A stretch of DNA of 64,000 nucleotides, taken from Candidatus Denitrolinea symbiosum (GTDB lineage Bacteria > Chloroflexota > Anaerolineae > Anaerolineales > Villigracilaceae). Positions 1-8,494 of the stretch are shown piece by piece; within the stretch, counting starts at the first letter, position 1, and each line of letters starts with the position of its first letter. Location: contig BLAA01000001.1 in assembly GCA_017312345.1 (NCBI GenBank), forward strand, positions 2,790,001-2,854,000, in the 5' to 3' direction. The notes below the pieces were generated by a model that worked only from the letters and a program-made list of their open reading frames with translations, did not search any database and was not told the origin of the DNA. A program made the position numbers and the translations under genes.

Positions 1-1379
1 AGGATTACACGTTCGACAATGTGCGCCGCTGCGCGCAGGGTTTCGCGTCCTATCTCTTGAAGCGCGGCAAGCAGGGACAGTGGATCGTGGTCGGACACGA
101 TAAGCGGTTCGGCAGCGAGAATTTCGCCGTCGCGGTCGCGGAAGTACTGGCGGGCAACGGTTTGAACGTCCATCTGACCGACGGCGCGACGCCGACCCCG
201 GTCATCGCCTACGCGGTGGTGGACAAGAAAGCCGCGGGCGCGGTCAACATCACGGCGAGTCACAACCCCGCCACAGACAACGGCTTCAAGGTCCGCGACG
301 AGACGGGCGGCGCGATCGATCCCGAAGGGTTGAAGGAGATCGAGGCCTCCATCCCCGATTCGATTGACGACGTAAAACGCAAAACATATGCGGATGCAAG
401 CGCGGCAGGCGAGATCGTCAAATTCGACGCGGCCGCGCCGTACATCGAGCATCTGACGCGCGACGGTCTCATTGACCTGCAACTCCTCAAAGACGCCGGG
501 TTGACCGTGATGGTGGACCCGATGTGGGGCAACGGCGCGGGCTGGTTCCCGCGGCTGCTGGCGGGCGGAAAGACGAAGGTGATCGAAATCCACAACGTCC
601 GCAACCCGATCTTCCCCGAGATGAAACGTCCCGAACCGATCCAGCCAAACATTGACGTCGGCCTGCAAGCCACGCTGGACAACAAAGCCGACGTGCTGCT
701 CATCACCGACGGCGACGCGGACCGCTGCGGGATCGGCGACGAGAACGGACAGTTCATCAACCAATTGCGCGTCTACGCGCTGCTGGCGTATTACCTGCTC
801 GAAGTGCGCGGCCTGCGCGGCGACATCGTCAAGACGCTCTCGACCACGAACATGCTCAACAAGTTGGGCGAGATCTACGGCGTCCCCGTCCACGAAACGG
901 GCGTGGGATTCAAATACGTCGCGCCGAAGATGACCGAGACGAACGCGCTGATCGGCGGCGAAGAATCGGGCGGATACGCCTTCCGCGGCAACGTCCCCGA
1001 ACGCGACGGCATCCTGGCGGGACTCTACATGCTCGACTTCATGGTGAAGACCGGCAAAAAGCCGACCGAGTTATTGAAAGACCTGTTCGCCAAAGTGGGC
1101 GGCGAATATTTCTACGACCGCATAGACAGTCCCTTCACCGGCGATCACGAGACCCGCAAAAAGATGATCCTCGACGCGAATCCCCAGACCCTCGGCGGAC
1201 TCAAAGTCACCGGGCTGGTGACGATAGACGGCTTCCAGTTCAAACTCGAAGACGGCGGCTGGATGCTCATCCGCTTTAGCGGGACGGAGCCGATCCTGCG
1301 CGTCTACTGCGAGACGCGGCACGCGGACAAAGTGCAGGCGATCCTGCAAGACGGCCTGAAGGTCGCGGGAATCAAGTGA
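1..1379 (+). CDS. Phosphoglucomutase/phosphomannomutase family protein (5' partial)
   Basis: Alpha-D-phosphohexomutase that interconverts hexose 1- and 6-phosphates and so feeds nucleotide-sugar and polysaccharide synthesis in the cytoplasm. The reading frame is already open at base 3 (residues [13 protein letters not shown] precede the first GTG at 21), and that stretch is typical of this family upstream of the catalytic domain. The true start therefore lies left of the window. The catalytic serine motif TASHNP, the metal-binding DGDADRC loop, the sugar-binding GGEESGG motif and the C-terminal phosphate-binding RFSGTEP motif are all present in order, so the enzyme looks intact. About 450 residues are visible. 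The choice between PGM and PMM, or phosphoglucosamine mutase, cannot be made from motifs alone. The exopolysaccharide genes at 27-38 kb would be consumers of its products (inference). Confidence 0.93.
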   Translation, partial: DYTFDNVRRCAQGFASYLLKRGKQGQWIVVGHDKRFGSENFAVAVAEVLAGNGLNVHLTDGATPTPVIAYAVVDKKAAGAVNITASHNPATDNGFKVRDETGGAIDPEGLKEIEASIPDSIDDVKRKTYADASAAGEIVKFDAAAPYIEHLTRDGLIDLQLLKDAGLTVMVDPMWGNGAGWFPRLLAGGKTKVIEIHNVRNPIFPEMKRPEPIQPNIDVGLQATLDNKADVLLITDGDADRCGIGDENGQFINQLRVYALLAYYLLEVRGLRGDIVKTLSTTNMLNKLGEIYGVPVHETGVGFKYVAPKMTETNALIGGEESGGYAFRGNVPERDGILAGLYMLDFMVKTGKKPTELLKDLFAKVGGEYFYDRIDSPFTGDHETRKKMILDANPQTLGGLKVTGLVTIDGFQFKLEDGGWMLIRFSGTEPILRVYCETRHADKVQAILQDGLKVAGIK

Positions 1380-1421
1380 TCCATCTCTCGGCGTTTCGCA
1401 AAATGGACGAGACTCATTCTA

Positions 1422-1430
1422 TGCTACAAT
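1422..1430 (+). promoter_or_regulatory. Extended -10 promoter element for the bifunctional nuclease gene
   Basis: TGCTACAAT lies 10 nt before the ATG at 1441, in a 61-bp gap after the mutase stop. It has the TG-N-TANAAT form seen before several other genes in this window. No clear -35 box is visible at the usual distance. Confidence 0.45.
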
Positions 1431-1440
1431 AAGACCCAGT

Positions 1441-2031
1441 ATGGAGCCCTCAATGATCGAAGTAGTGATAGACAGCGTACGCGTCAACCTGATGTCGCCG
1501 CATCGGCTGGTGGTTTTGCGCGAGGCGCAGGGCGAACGCTACCTGCCCATCTGGGTCGGTCCGTACGAGGCCGAGGCCATCACCATCGCGTTGCAGGAAG
1601 TGGAGATCAGCCGCCCGCTGACGCACGATCTCATCCGCAACATCCTCACGGCGTTCAACGCGCGCATTGCCCGAATCGAGATCGTCAGCCTGCGCGCCGA
1701 TATTTTCTACGGCAACATCGTGGTCGAGCAGAACGGACGCGAGGTCAACATCGACTCGCGCCCCTCGGACGCCATCGCGTTGGCGGTGCGCGCCCACGTG
1801 CCGATCCTCGTCCACCCGCAGGTGATGGACGCGGGAGGCATCCTCCCTGAGAAGGACCTGCCCGAAGGCGCGCCCAGCCTCCCGCCTGCCGAGCGAGGCG
1901 TCCCGCCGCCCCCGGTGGACGAGTCCAGCGAACGTCTCGACGTATTCCGAAATTTCATAGATAAACTCGACTTTGGAAAACTGGACGACAAAGGAAAACC
2001 CGACGCTTCGCCCTCCGACCCGAAAACGTGA
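1441..2031 (+). CDS. Bifunctional nuclease (BFN/DUF151) family protein
   Basis: Small protein of the BFN/DUF151 family, whose plant member was described as having DNase and RNase activity; the bacterial role is poorly defined. The family core fills residues 5-140: VDSVRV-like N-terminus, YLPIWVGPYEAEAI, the region around SRPLTHDLI and the conserved RPSDAIALAVR segment. The last 55 residues are Pro/Asp/Lys-rich and probably disordered. An alternative start at 1453 (MIEVVIDSV) matches the usual family start better. I keep 1441 because a -10-like box sits just upstream and no ribosome binding site decides the matter. It is followed by dnaB after 7 nt, so the two are probably co-transcribed. Confidence 0.85.
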   Translation: MEPSMIEVVIDSVRVNLMSPHRLVVLREAQGERYLPIWVGPYEAEAITIALQEVEISRPLTHDLIRNILTAFNARIARIEIVSLRADIFYGNIVVEQNGREVNIDSRPSDAIALAVRAHVPILVHPQVMDAGGILPEKDLPEGAPSLPPAERGVPPPPVDESSERLDVFRNFIDKLDFGKLDDKGKPDASPSDPKT

Positions 2032-2038
2032 TCCGTCC

Positions 2039-3412
2039 ATGACAGATTATCTCCCCCCCGAGGAATCCCCCTCCCCCGCCGCCCCGACCGTTCCGCACAG
2101 CCGTGAAGCCGAAGAAGCCGTCGTTGGGGCGGTGCTGATTAATCCCGAAGCCTACTACGACGTGGCGCAGTTCCTCGCCGCGGACGATTTCTACATCCAC
2201 CGCCTGCGCTGGATCTGGGAGGCGTTCACGCGCCTGCACGAGGGGCGCGTGCCCATTGACCTGCTCACCGTCGCGGACGAACTGGAGCGCGCGGGACAAC
2301 TGAACGAGATGGGCGGACCCGCGTTCCTGACTTCGCTCATCAACACTGTGCCGACCTCGCTCAATGCCGAGTCGTACGGGAAGATCGTGGAGGAGCACTC
2401 CGTCCGCCGCAAGATGATCAACGCCGCGAACCGAATCGCCTCCATCGCCTACAACACCGAAACGGATGTGGACGAGGTGATGGGCGAATCGGAGAAGGCG
2501 GTCTTCAACGTCAGCGAGAAACGGATGAAGCACGACCTGCAGCCCATCAAGCAGGTCCTCTCGGAATATTACGACCGCATTGACGACCTCGCCAAGCGTC
2601 CCGACGAAATTCACGGCGTGCCAACGGGATTCGTTGACCTCGACAAAATGCTGACAGGACTCCAGCCTTCAGACCTGCTGATCATCGCGGGACGTCCTGG
2701 ACAAGGCAAAACAGGTTTTCTTTTATCTGTCGCGAAGAACGCGGCGTTGACGCACAAGAAGCACGTCGCCATCTTCTCGCTGGAGATGTCGAACGAGCAG
2801 GTGGTGCAGCGTCTCATCGCGCAGGAGACGGGGATCGACTCGCAGCGCCTGCGCTCGGGCAAGTTGAACCAGGATGAATGGCCCATGTTCAACCACGCCA
2901 TCGAAGTGTTCGGCGACACGAAAATCTTCCTCGACGATACGCCCGCCATCACGCCGCTTCAGTTAAGGACGAAATGCAGACGCCTGCACATGGAATTCGG
3001 GATTGACCTGATCATCCTCGACTATCTCCAGCTGATGAGCGGCGACACGCGCAACGACAACCGCGTGCAGGAAGTCTCGTTCATCTCGCGCAACCTGAAA
3101 GTGCTGGCGCGCGAGTTGAACGTCCCTGTGCTGGCGGCGGCGCAGTTGAGCCGCGCCGTCGAGCAGAGGACGGATAAGCGGCCTGTGTTGTCCGACTTGA
3201 GAGAATCGGGCTCTTTGGAGCAGGACGCGGACATCGTGATGTTCATCTATCGTCCCGACCAGTATGAGAAGGACACCGCGAAGCAGAATATCGCCGAGAT
3301 CATCGTCTCGAAACACCGCAACGGCCCCGTCGGCAGCGTGGAGTTGATCTTCCGCAGCGCGCTGGCGAAGTTCGAGAACGCGGCGACGAAGCATGTGCAA
3401 TTTAACGAGTAA
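2039..3412 (+). CDS. dnaB: Replicative DNA helicase DnaB
   Basis: Hexameric 5'-3' helicase that unwinds DNA at the replication fork. The N-terminal DnaB domain (about residues 15-120, starting with PHSREAEEAVVGAVL) is followed by a RecA-like motor with Walker A GRPGQGKTG near residue 217, Walker B LIILDYLQLM, and the late motifs SDLRESGSLEQDAD and VSKHRNGP. The length of 457 residues is normal. The ATG at 2039 is chosen because the open frame upstream overlaps the preceding gene and encodes unrelated sequence. The DnaD-domain and DnaC-like genes that follow suggest a helicase-loading cluster, although a 158-bp repeat-bearing gap separates them. Confidence 0.97.
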   Translation: MTDYLPPEESPSPAAPTVPHSREAEEAVVGAVLINPEAYYDVAQFLAADDFYIHRLRWIWEAFTRLHEGRVPIDLLTVADELERAGQLNEMGGPAFLTSLINTVPTSLNAESYGKIVEEHSVRRKMINAANRIASIAYNTETDVDEVMGESEKAVFNVSEKRMKHDLQPIKQVLSEYYDRIDDLAKRPDEIHGVPTGFVDLDKMLTGLQPSDLLIIAGRPGQGKTGFLLSVAKNAALTHKKHVAIFSLEMSNEQVVQRLIAQETGIDSQRLRSGKLNQDEWPMFNHAIEVFGDTKIFLDDTPAITPLQLRTKCRRLHMEFGIDLIILDYLQLMSGDTRNDNRVQEVSFISRNLKVLARELNVPVLAAAQLSRAVEQRTDKRPVLSDLRESGSLEQDADIVMFIYRPDQYEKDTAKQNIAEIIVSKHRNGPVGSVELIFRSALAKFENAATKHVQFNE

Positions 3413-3421
3413 TGCAAAATC

Positions 3422-3562
3422 TTTAAACATGAAGGACACGAAGGCAACGAAGGTGGGTTGAGCGATGATTGTGGTATCTTGCTTTCGATCGGCACGTACG
3501 ATGGTCAGAGGAAAGTCGCCACGTTGCGCCACTCACTAACCTTTGTATCCTTTGTGTTTAGG
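3422..3562. repeat. Imperfect palindromic repeat element with 9-bp periodicity
   Basis: The 158-bp gap between dnaB and the DnaD gene holds a left arm of successive 9-mers ending in GAAG (…GACACGAAG, GCAACGAAG) at 3422-3453. A right arm at about 3538-3562 reads CCTTTGTATCCTTTGTGTTT, roughly the reverse complement of the left. The same AAACACAAAGG / CCTTTGTGTTT arms occur between nadC and nadA (16935-17035), so this is a dispersed family. No promoter or gene is evident in the gap. Confidence 0.6.
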
Positions 3563-3570
3563 CTCTTTCC

Positions 3571-4200
3571 ATGCCAACCTTCAACGGCTTCACCTCCTCC
3601 GAGACATTCACCGCCGTCCCCGATACGTTCTTCCGCGAGTTGTTGAGTCAGATTGACGACGCGGAGGAACTGCGGGCGGCGCTTTACGCCATCTGGCTGA
3701 TCGAGCATACGGAGGGACCCGTCCGCTGCCTCCGCCGCGCGGACTTTGGCGAGTTCGCTTCGGGCGTGGACAAGGCCGCGGCGCGCGGAATCCTGCTCGA
3801 GGTCAGGAACGAGGCGGGGGAGTTCTTCTTCCTGAATAGCCCGCGCGGACGCGCGTCGGTCGAAGCCGTCCAGAGCGGGAAGTTCGATCCGTCGCAAGTC
3901 GCGTCCGCGCCGCCTGTGGAACGGTCGAATGTGTTCACGTTGTACGAGCAGAACATCGGCGCGCTGACGCCGTTGATCGCAGACATGCTGCGCGAGGCGG
4001 AGAGGGAATATCCGAGCGCGTGGTTCGAAGAGGCGTTCGGGATCGCGGCGGCGCAGAACGCGCGCAAGTGGAAATATGTGGAAGCGATCTTGAAACGGTG
4101 GAAGGAAAAAGGCAAAGATGAAAGAAAAAATCGGGAAGACGCTGTCAAGGATTTCAAGCGATACACCGAAGGCGAGTTTGCCGAATACTTCCGCGATTAA
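3571..4200 (+). CDS. DnaD-domain replication protein
   Basis: Likely a helicase-loading or primosomal protein of the DnaD/phage replication type. Residues 1-100 look like a winged-helix N-terminal region (AALYAIWLIEHTEG…). Residues 115-185 form a typical DnaD C-terminal helical domain (VFTLYEQNIGALTPLIADML, AFGIAAAQNARKWKYVEAIL and a closing WKEKGKDE). The 209-residue length is normal for the family. Its last 83 bp overlap the start of the DnaC-like gene in another frame, which suggests coupled translation. The neighbours dnaB and the DnaC-like ATPase support a role in loading DnaB. No strong ribosome binding site is seen, and the ATG follows a repeat arm directly. Confidence 0.85.
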   Translation: MPTFNGFTSSETFTAVPDTFFRELLSQIDDAEELRAALYAIWLIEHTEGPVRCLRRADFGEFASGVDKAAARGILLEVRNEAGEFFFLNSPRGRASVEAVQSGKFDPSQVASAPPVERSNVFTLYEQNIGALTPLIADMLREAEREYPSAWFEEAFGIAAAQNARKWKYVEAILKRWKEKGKDERKNREDAVKDFKRYTEGEFAEYFRD

Positions 4201-5647
4201 GGCGACGGCGAGCGCCGCCCCAGCGTTGGGCGACCCGAATTGTCCGCATTGCGGCGGCGCGGGATACGTGCGCTACGATGTGCCGATGGGCGACCCGCGC
4301 TTTGGTCGGTTGGAGGCGTGCGTCTGCCGCGCGGCGGACATCGCCGAGGGCGCGCGGACGCGCCTGTTCGAGTTAAGTCGGTTGGATCGGCTGAGCCATC
4401 TGACGTTCGAGAACTTCGAGTCGAGGGGAAATAAAAACGCCAGGTTCATGACCCCGCAGGACGTCCACAGTTTGGAAGCGGCGAAGGAGACGGCCGAAAA
4501 TTTCGCGCGGTCGCCGCAGGGCTGGCTGTTGATCGAGGGCGGATACGGCTGCGGCAAGACGCATCTCGCAGCCGCGATTGCAAATTTCGCGGTCAACATG
4601 GGGACGCCGACGCTGTTCATCACCGTCCCCGATCTGCTGGACACATTGCGCTTCGCGTTCAGCGACCCCGAGACGACCTTCGAGGCGCGCTTCGAGGAAG
4701 TGCGCGGCGCCGACCTGCTCGTGCTGGACGATTTCGGCACGCAGAACGCCACGGGCTGGGCGCAGGAAAAATTGTTCCAGATCATCAACTTCCGTTACAT
4801 CAACAAACTGCCGACGGTCATCACCACCAACCTGATGTTGGACGAGATCGAGAGCCGCATTCGCTCGCGCTTGCAAGACGAGGAGTTCGTGGCGCACGTG
4901 CAGATCACCGCGCCCGATTACCGCCGTCCCACTGAGACGAGCAACCCTGGACTCTCGATATTGTCGAAACACGACATCCAGCAAATGACGTTCAAGAGTT
5001 TCAAAACCAGGGAAGCCGAAATTGGCACAGAAGTTTCAACGGTTGTGATTACCGAAGTACAGTCTGGTTTTGGAAAAAAATACCAGGACAAGAAAGTTAC
5101 AAGAGTAGAGGTCACAAAGAGCGACGTAAAAACTCTTGAAAACGCGGTCAAGGCCGCCATTGAATTTGCCGAAGAACCCAACGGCTGGCTGGTATTTTTG
5201 GGTCATCCTGGCTGTGGGAAAACGCACCTTGCCGCTGCAATTGGAAACTATCGGATTGATCTCGGCGGCCAGGCGATCATGGTCGAAGTTTCCGATTTGC
5301 TCGACTATTTACGCCAAACCTTCCGCCCCACCTCCGACGTTTCATTTGATCGCCGCTTCCACGAAATCAAGAACACGCCCATGCTGATTCTCGACGACTT
5401 GAAAGAAAGCGGGGCGAGTTCCACCTGGGCGGAAGATAAACTACATCAAATTTTGTATCATCGCTACTATTCAAATCTCCCAACCGTCCTGACATCCACG
5501 CTAAAGGGAGACCAGTTTGCGACGAATTATCCGAGTCTGTGGTTCAAGATTCTGGACGCGGAGAAGTGCCGCGTTCAGGTGATTGATATGCCGCCGTATC
5601 TTGTCCATGCGAAGGGAGGGAGGGGCGGGAAGGGGAAGGGGAAGTAG
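4118..5647 (+). CDS. DnaC-like helicase loader with two tandem AAA+ ATPase domains
   Basis: Probable helicase-loader ATPase of the DnaC/DnaI/IstB type, 509 residues, about twice the usual size. Residues 40-75 carry a zinc-binding-like pattern (CPHCGGAGY … CVCRAAD). The first ATPase domain has Walker A GGYGCGKTH near residue 141, Walker B LLVLDDFG, the sensor TVITTN and an arginine-finger region SRIRSRL. It is followed by a second DnaC-like domain that begins again with a family-type lead-in (QQMTFKSFKTRE) and has Walker A GHPGCGKTH near 361 and Walker B MLILDDLK. The second copy has lost the sensor Asn (TVLTST) and an obvious arginine finger, and it is more AT-rich than the first. The gene starts inside the end of the DnaD gene after an AAGGAAAAAGG ribosome binding site. 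The C-terminus is Gly/Lys-rich. The second domain may be structural or regulatory (inference). Confidence 0.85.
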   Translation: MKEKIGKTLSRISSDTPKASLPNTSAIKATASAAPALGDPNCPHCGGAGYVRYDVPMGDPRFGRLEACVCRAADIAEGARTRLFELSRLDRLSHLTFENFESRGNKNARFMTPQDVHSLEAAKETAENFARSPQGWLLIEGGYGCGKTHLAAAIANFAVNMGTPTLFITVPDLLDTLRFAFSDPETTFEARFEEVRGADLLVLDDFGTQNATGWAQEKLFQIINFRYINKLPTVITTNLMLDEIESRIRSRLQDEEFVAHVQITAPDYRRPTETSNPGLSILSKHDIQQMTFKSFKTREAEIGTEVSTVVITEVQSGFGKKYQDKKVTRVEVTKSDVKTLENAVKAAIEFAEEPNGWLVFLGHPGCGKTHLAAAIGNYRIDLGGQAIMVEVSDLLDYLRQTFRPTSDVSFDRRFHEIKNTPMLILDDLKESGASSTWAEDKLHQILYHRYYSNLPTVLTSTLKGDQFATNYPSLWFKILDAEKCRVQVIDMPPYLVHAKGGRGGKGKGK

Positions 5648-5736
5648 GAGGCAGATGAAGCCGCTGGAAGAGCAGATCAAAATTTCATGGATGTGAGATT
5701 TATTCAAGACAAGATGCTGGTTTTTGCAGGATAAAC

Positions 5737-6534
5737 ATGCAAGACATGGAGCGCATTTCTATTGAAAATTTAGAAATTTCAAGGCGAACTCTTCGCGCGC
5801 TTATGCGTAGTGGAATTGTCACAATCGGCGATCTTAAACGATTTTACCCGATTGACCAACTGCTTCAAATTCATTTGATTGGGGATAAAAGTTTGAACGA
5901 AATATCAACAGCGTTGGAAAAATTTAACAAGTATCCGACAGCGTCGGCTCTGGCAGAAGAAAAGACAAAGCAATCGTCAACTTACGATGAAAAACGTGAA
6001 GAGAATAGCAACCGATTGCCCATTGAAATTCTTGAACTTCCACGAGCAATAAGGGACATGCTCAAAAAGCATGGATTTAGGACGGTCGGGGATTTAAGGA
6101 AGACTCCAGACTGGGCACTTCTGAGAATAAATCGAATAGGCACAAAGGCGTTGACTGAAATACGACAACGACTCGCTATGGTCACTGACAATTCGGATGT
6201 GTACGTCAAAGAGCCCGCAGTTGTAGAGAAAAAGATTGTCAGTTGGTCGCGCATTGTGGAGGATTACTTCCGAAAAGAAAGGGATGCTTATGTTTTCGTA
6301 TTAATTTCGAGATTTGGGTACACGCCAAAAACATTAGAGGAAATTGCAGCAGAACTTGGCGTAACACGCGAAAGGGTACGGCAAATTCAAGAAGCCGTTG
6401 CGGTTCGTTATCTCAAACATGTAAGGTTGTCGGGGGCAATCGAATTGCTTGAAAAAATAGAAGGAATATTTTCAACGCGTGGTGAGGAACTGTCTTTGTC
6501 AGGTTTTAAGAACCTATCTCTAAACCTTGAATGA
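5737..6534 (+). pseudogene. 5' fragment of an IS-disrupted alpha-CTD/sigma-like DNA-binding protein (island gene A)
   Basis: This fragment starts at ATG 5737 after GCAGGATAAAC. It has two helix-hairpin-helix modules resembling the RNA polymerase alpha C-terminal domain (about residues 10-65 and 95-150, each with a GI/GF-x-TIGDLR… core), then a sigma-70 region 4-like HTH at about 199-218 (LEEIAAELGVTRERVRQIQ). The native frame ends at 6509, where an IS5-family element begins; the last codons and the stop lie inside that element. Joining 6509 to 7426 and 8461 to 9713 restores a continuous 641-residue protein. It heads the AT-rich island and would have been the first gene of an operon with genes B, C and D. 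It may be a regulator or the DNA-recognition part of a defence system. Function is inferred from domain type only. Confidence 0.85.
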
Positions 6535-6550
6535 AGTGTAGAATAAGAGC

Positions 6551-7399
6551 ATGGACAAAGCAGAAAAGACACAATATGCAGATGTAGCGAGTTGGCAATT
6601 ATCGGACAGCCTATGGGAACGAATAGCGCCATTGTTGCCGAAACCCAAGTCGCGTTTTCGTGGTCGCGGCCGACAAAGGCGAAATATCGGAGGGCGACCA
6701 GCAGCAGAGCCGCGCCAATTAATGAGCGGGATCTTGTACATCTTACGCACAGGTTGTCAATGGAATGCCCTGCCGCAAGAGTATGGTGTTTCGGGTAAAA
6801 CGGCGCATCGCTATTTTCAACGTTGGGTGCGGGCGGGCGTATTCAAGCGTATGTGGCAGGCGGGGTTGCAAGAGTATGACGAACTGAAAGGTCTCCTCTG
6901 GAAATGGCAAGCCGCAGATGGGGCCATCACCAAAGCTCCGCTGGGGGGTGAAAAAACGGGCAAAAACCCGACCGATCGCGGCAAAAGCGGCACAAAACGC
7001 AGTCTGTTGGTCAACGAACAAGGCTTGCCACTGGGATTGGTAGTTAGTGGAGCGAATACACCTGATGGCAAATTGTTGGAAACCACCTTGCTGGCGATCC
7101 CGATTGAGCGTCCCGACCCAAACGAAACCGAGCAACATTTGTCTTTGGACAAGGGCTACAGCGGCGAGCCATGCGCAACCAGCGCCGAGGCGCAAGGATA
7201 CATTCTTCATGTACCTGATAAAGCCAACGCCAAAAAAACGCAAGCGGAAACCTGGACGGCGCAAGCCGCGCCGTTGGATTGTAGAAGTGGCTCACTCATG
7301 GATCAATCGCTTTCGCCGCTTGCTTGTCCGTTGGGAAAAGAAATCTTCCAACTACTTGTCGTTGCTTTACTTCGCCTGCGCCATCATCTGCTGGCGTAA
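6551..7399 (+). CDS. IS5-family transposase, N-terminal and central part (frame 1)
   Basis: DDE transposase of the IS5 family. The DUF4096-like N-terminus is present (LSDSLWERIAPLLPKP, RGRPxxEPR-type motif, TGCQWNALP). The first catalytic Asp lies in AADGAITKAP, followed by PTDRGKSGTKRSLLVN, and the second in LSLDKGYSG. After residue 230 this frame departs from the family. The expected C-terminus, with the catalytic Glu, is read in the next frame beyond a run of seven A at 7232-7238. The ORF ends at 7399, and an ATG for the downstream gene A fragment follows at 7400. The element may use frameshifting or transcriptional slippage, or may be a dead copy. Confidence 0.88.
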   Translation: MDKAEKTQYADVASWQLSDSLWERIAPLLPKPKSRFRGRGRQRRNIGGRPAAEPRQLMSGILYILRTGCQWNALPQEYGVSGKTAHRYFQRWVRAGVFKRMWQAGLQEYDELKGLLWKWQAADGAITKAPLGGEKTGKNPTDRGKSGTKRSLLVNEQGLPLGLVVSGANTPDGKLLETTLLAIPIERPDPNETEQHLSLDKGYSGEPCATSAEAQGYILHVPDKANAKKTQAETWTAQAAPLDCRSGSLMDQSLSPLACPLGKEIFQLLVVALLRLRHHLLA

Positions 7400-7412
7400 A
7401 TGCGAAGTTTAG
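7233..7412 (+). CDS. IS5-family transposase, C-terminal part (+1 frame)
   Basis: This frame supplies the C-terminal segment expected of the transposase: GRRKPRRWIVEVAHSWINR followed by FRRLLVRWEKK and NYLSLL. The Glu in WIVEVAHSW corresponds to the third catalytic acid of the DDE triad. The shift from the upstream frame is +1 (equivalent to dropping one base) and falls naturally at the A7 run at 7232-7238. The stop codon lies inside the right terminal repeat. The start coordinate marks the slip site, not an initiation codon. Confidence 0.75.
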   Translation, partial: KKRKRKPGRRKPRRWIVEVAHSWINRFRRLLVRWEKKSSNYLSLLYFACAIICWRKCEV

Positions 7413-8494
7413 AGATAGGTTCTAAAGAAATTTTGATGCAAAAAGGCTTTTTAGGTAAATTCTCTGAACCGCTCGCGAAGGAACACATAAAAAATCTGGA
7501 TTTATTAGAGACTCTGATTTGTTGGCTGAACTTGCTATCTGACAAGAGATATTCTCTGCAACCTATTGAATTCTCTGTGGACATCTCTAACCTGGTGCGG
7601 TCTGGCAAGATGTCAATTAAAGATCGTACTACTTTGTTGAATGTCTCACCAAAGTCACGAAGGCAAATCAAAAGGAAGATATTGTTCACAGGTGGCATAA
7701 CCATAAAAGAAGCTACTAAAATCTTATCGGTAGACGAAAGGGTCGCAGTTTTAGCATTAGAAAGTCTAAATATGAAAAAGATAGATAAAGATTGGTTTAG
7801 TTTTAAAGATCTTGATGATGATAAAAACAACAGCAAAATCCCCCTAAGAATCGCTGGATTGAAGATGTTAGCTATCTTTCCCGAGTTGGAGATTGGAGTA
7901 TTTCACGAAGGGCTTCGTAAACATTCGGGTCGATTCTATACAAACATTGCGCCTGTACATGTTATTAGCCATGTCTTACCAATGTTAGGATTTAATATTA
8001 ACAGCACTAAGGTTTCGACCCATCTTCCAACAAAGGGTGTTTTATCACAGAGCGAAAGAGCTTTGATTTCTGCGATTAACAAAAATCAAGGGGTTGCGAG
8101 CTTTCTGGAAATAGCGGAAGAATTTTTCCTTCAAAGGCTTTCCTTGCCTGCCGTCTCAGTCACGCTCAAGCGATCTCCGATAGCAGAAAAAGCAGACGAG
8201 GGTTTATATAAACTGCGCGGAACGGACTTATCATGGCAACAGGTCGAAGATGCCAAAAAGCGGCAGAAACGATTCTCTCAAGATTCCGAGGTTACATATG
8301 GACTCGATGGAGTGGTCAGAATGAGACTAACGGTAAGCAGTTACGCCTTCCTAACGGGAGTAGTCGGGTCTTATGGGATAAGAGAATTATCGGGCTCATG
8401 GTCTGTGACCCACGATGATAAACCGTTTGGCGAGGCAAAAATAGACGATGTATACTTATGGGGTAGCCCCCCACTAAAACGTGGTGGTGCGTAA
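7400..8494 (+). pseudogene. Middle fragment of IS-disrupted island gene A
   Basis: Native sequence runs from 7426 to 8461. The first codons (7400-7425) come from the IS5-family end, and the codons after 8461 come from the left end of the IS1-family element, where the frame stops at 8494. It continues the frame of the 5' fragment exactly (…SGF then KEILMQKG). The content is mostly helical. A region near its C-terminal third (LKRSPIAEKADEGLYKLRG) resembles the last part of winged-helix modules of the HARE-HTH type, found in RNAP delta and in some restriction-linked proteins; this is a resemblance only. It could be translated from ATG 7400, but without its N- and C-terminal parts it is probably non-functional. 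Confidence 0.82.

Larger units (their letters stand above)
6510..7422 (+). mobile_element. IS5-family insertion sequence with 16-bp perfect terminal inverted repeats
   Basis: A 913-bp element bounded by GAACCTATCTCTAAAC (6510-6525) and its exact reverse complement (7407-7422). The 3-bp TAA is duplicated on both sides (6507-6509 and 7423-7425). A TNA target duplication is what I recall for the IS1031 group of the IS5 family; the subgroup is an inference. It interrupts island gene A in the same orientation. It contains one transposase whose C-terminal catalytic part is in a different frame. Confidence 0.93.

Noticed and set aside
5737..6534. Complete short transcription factor gene
   Set aside because: The last codons and the stop lie inside the IS5-family element, and the frame continues exactly beyond both IS elements, so this is a truncated fragment.
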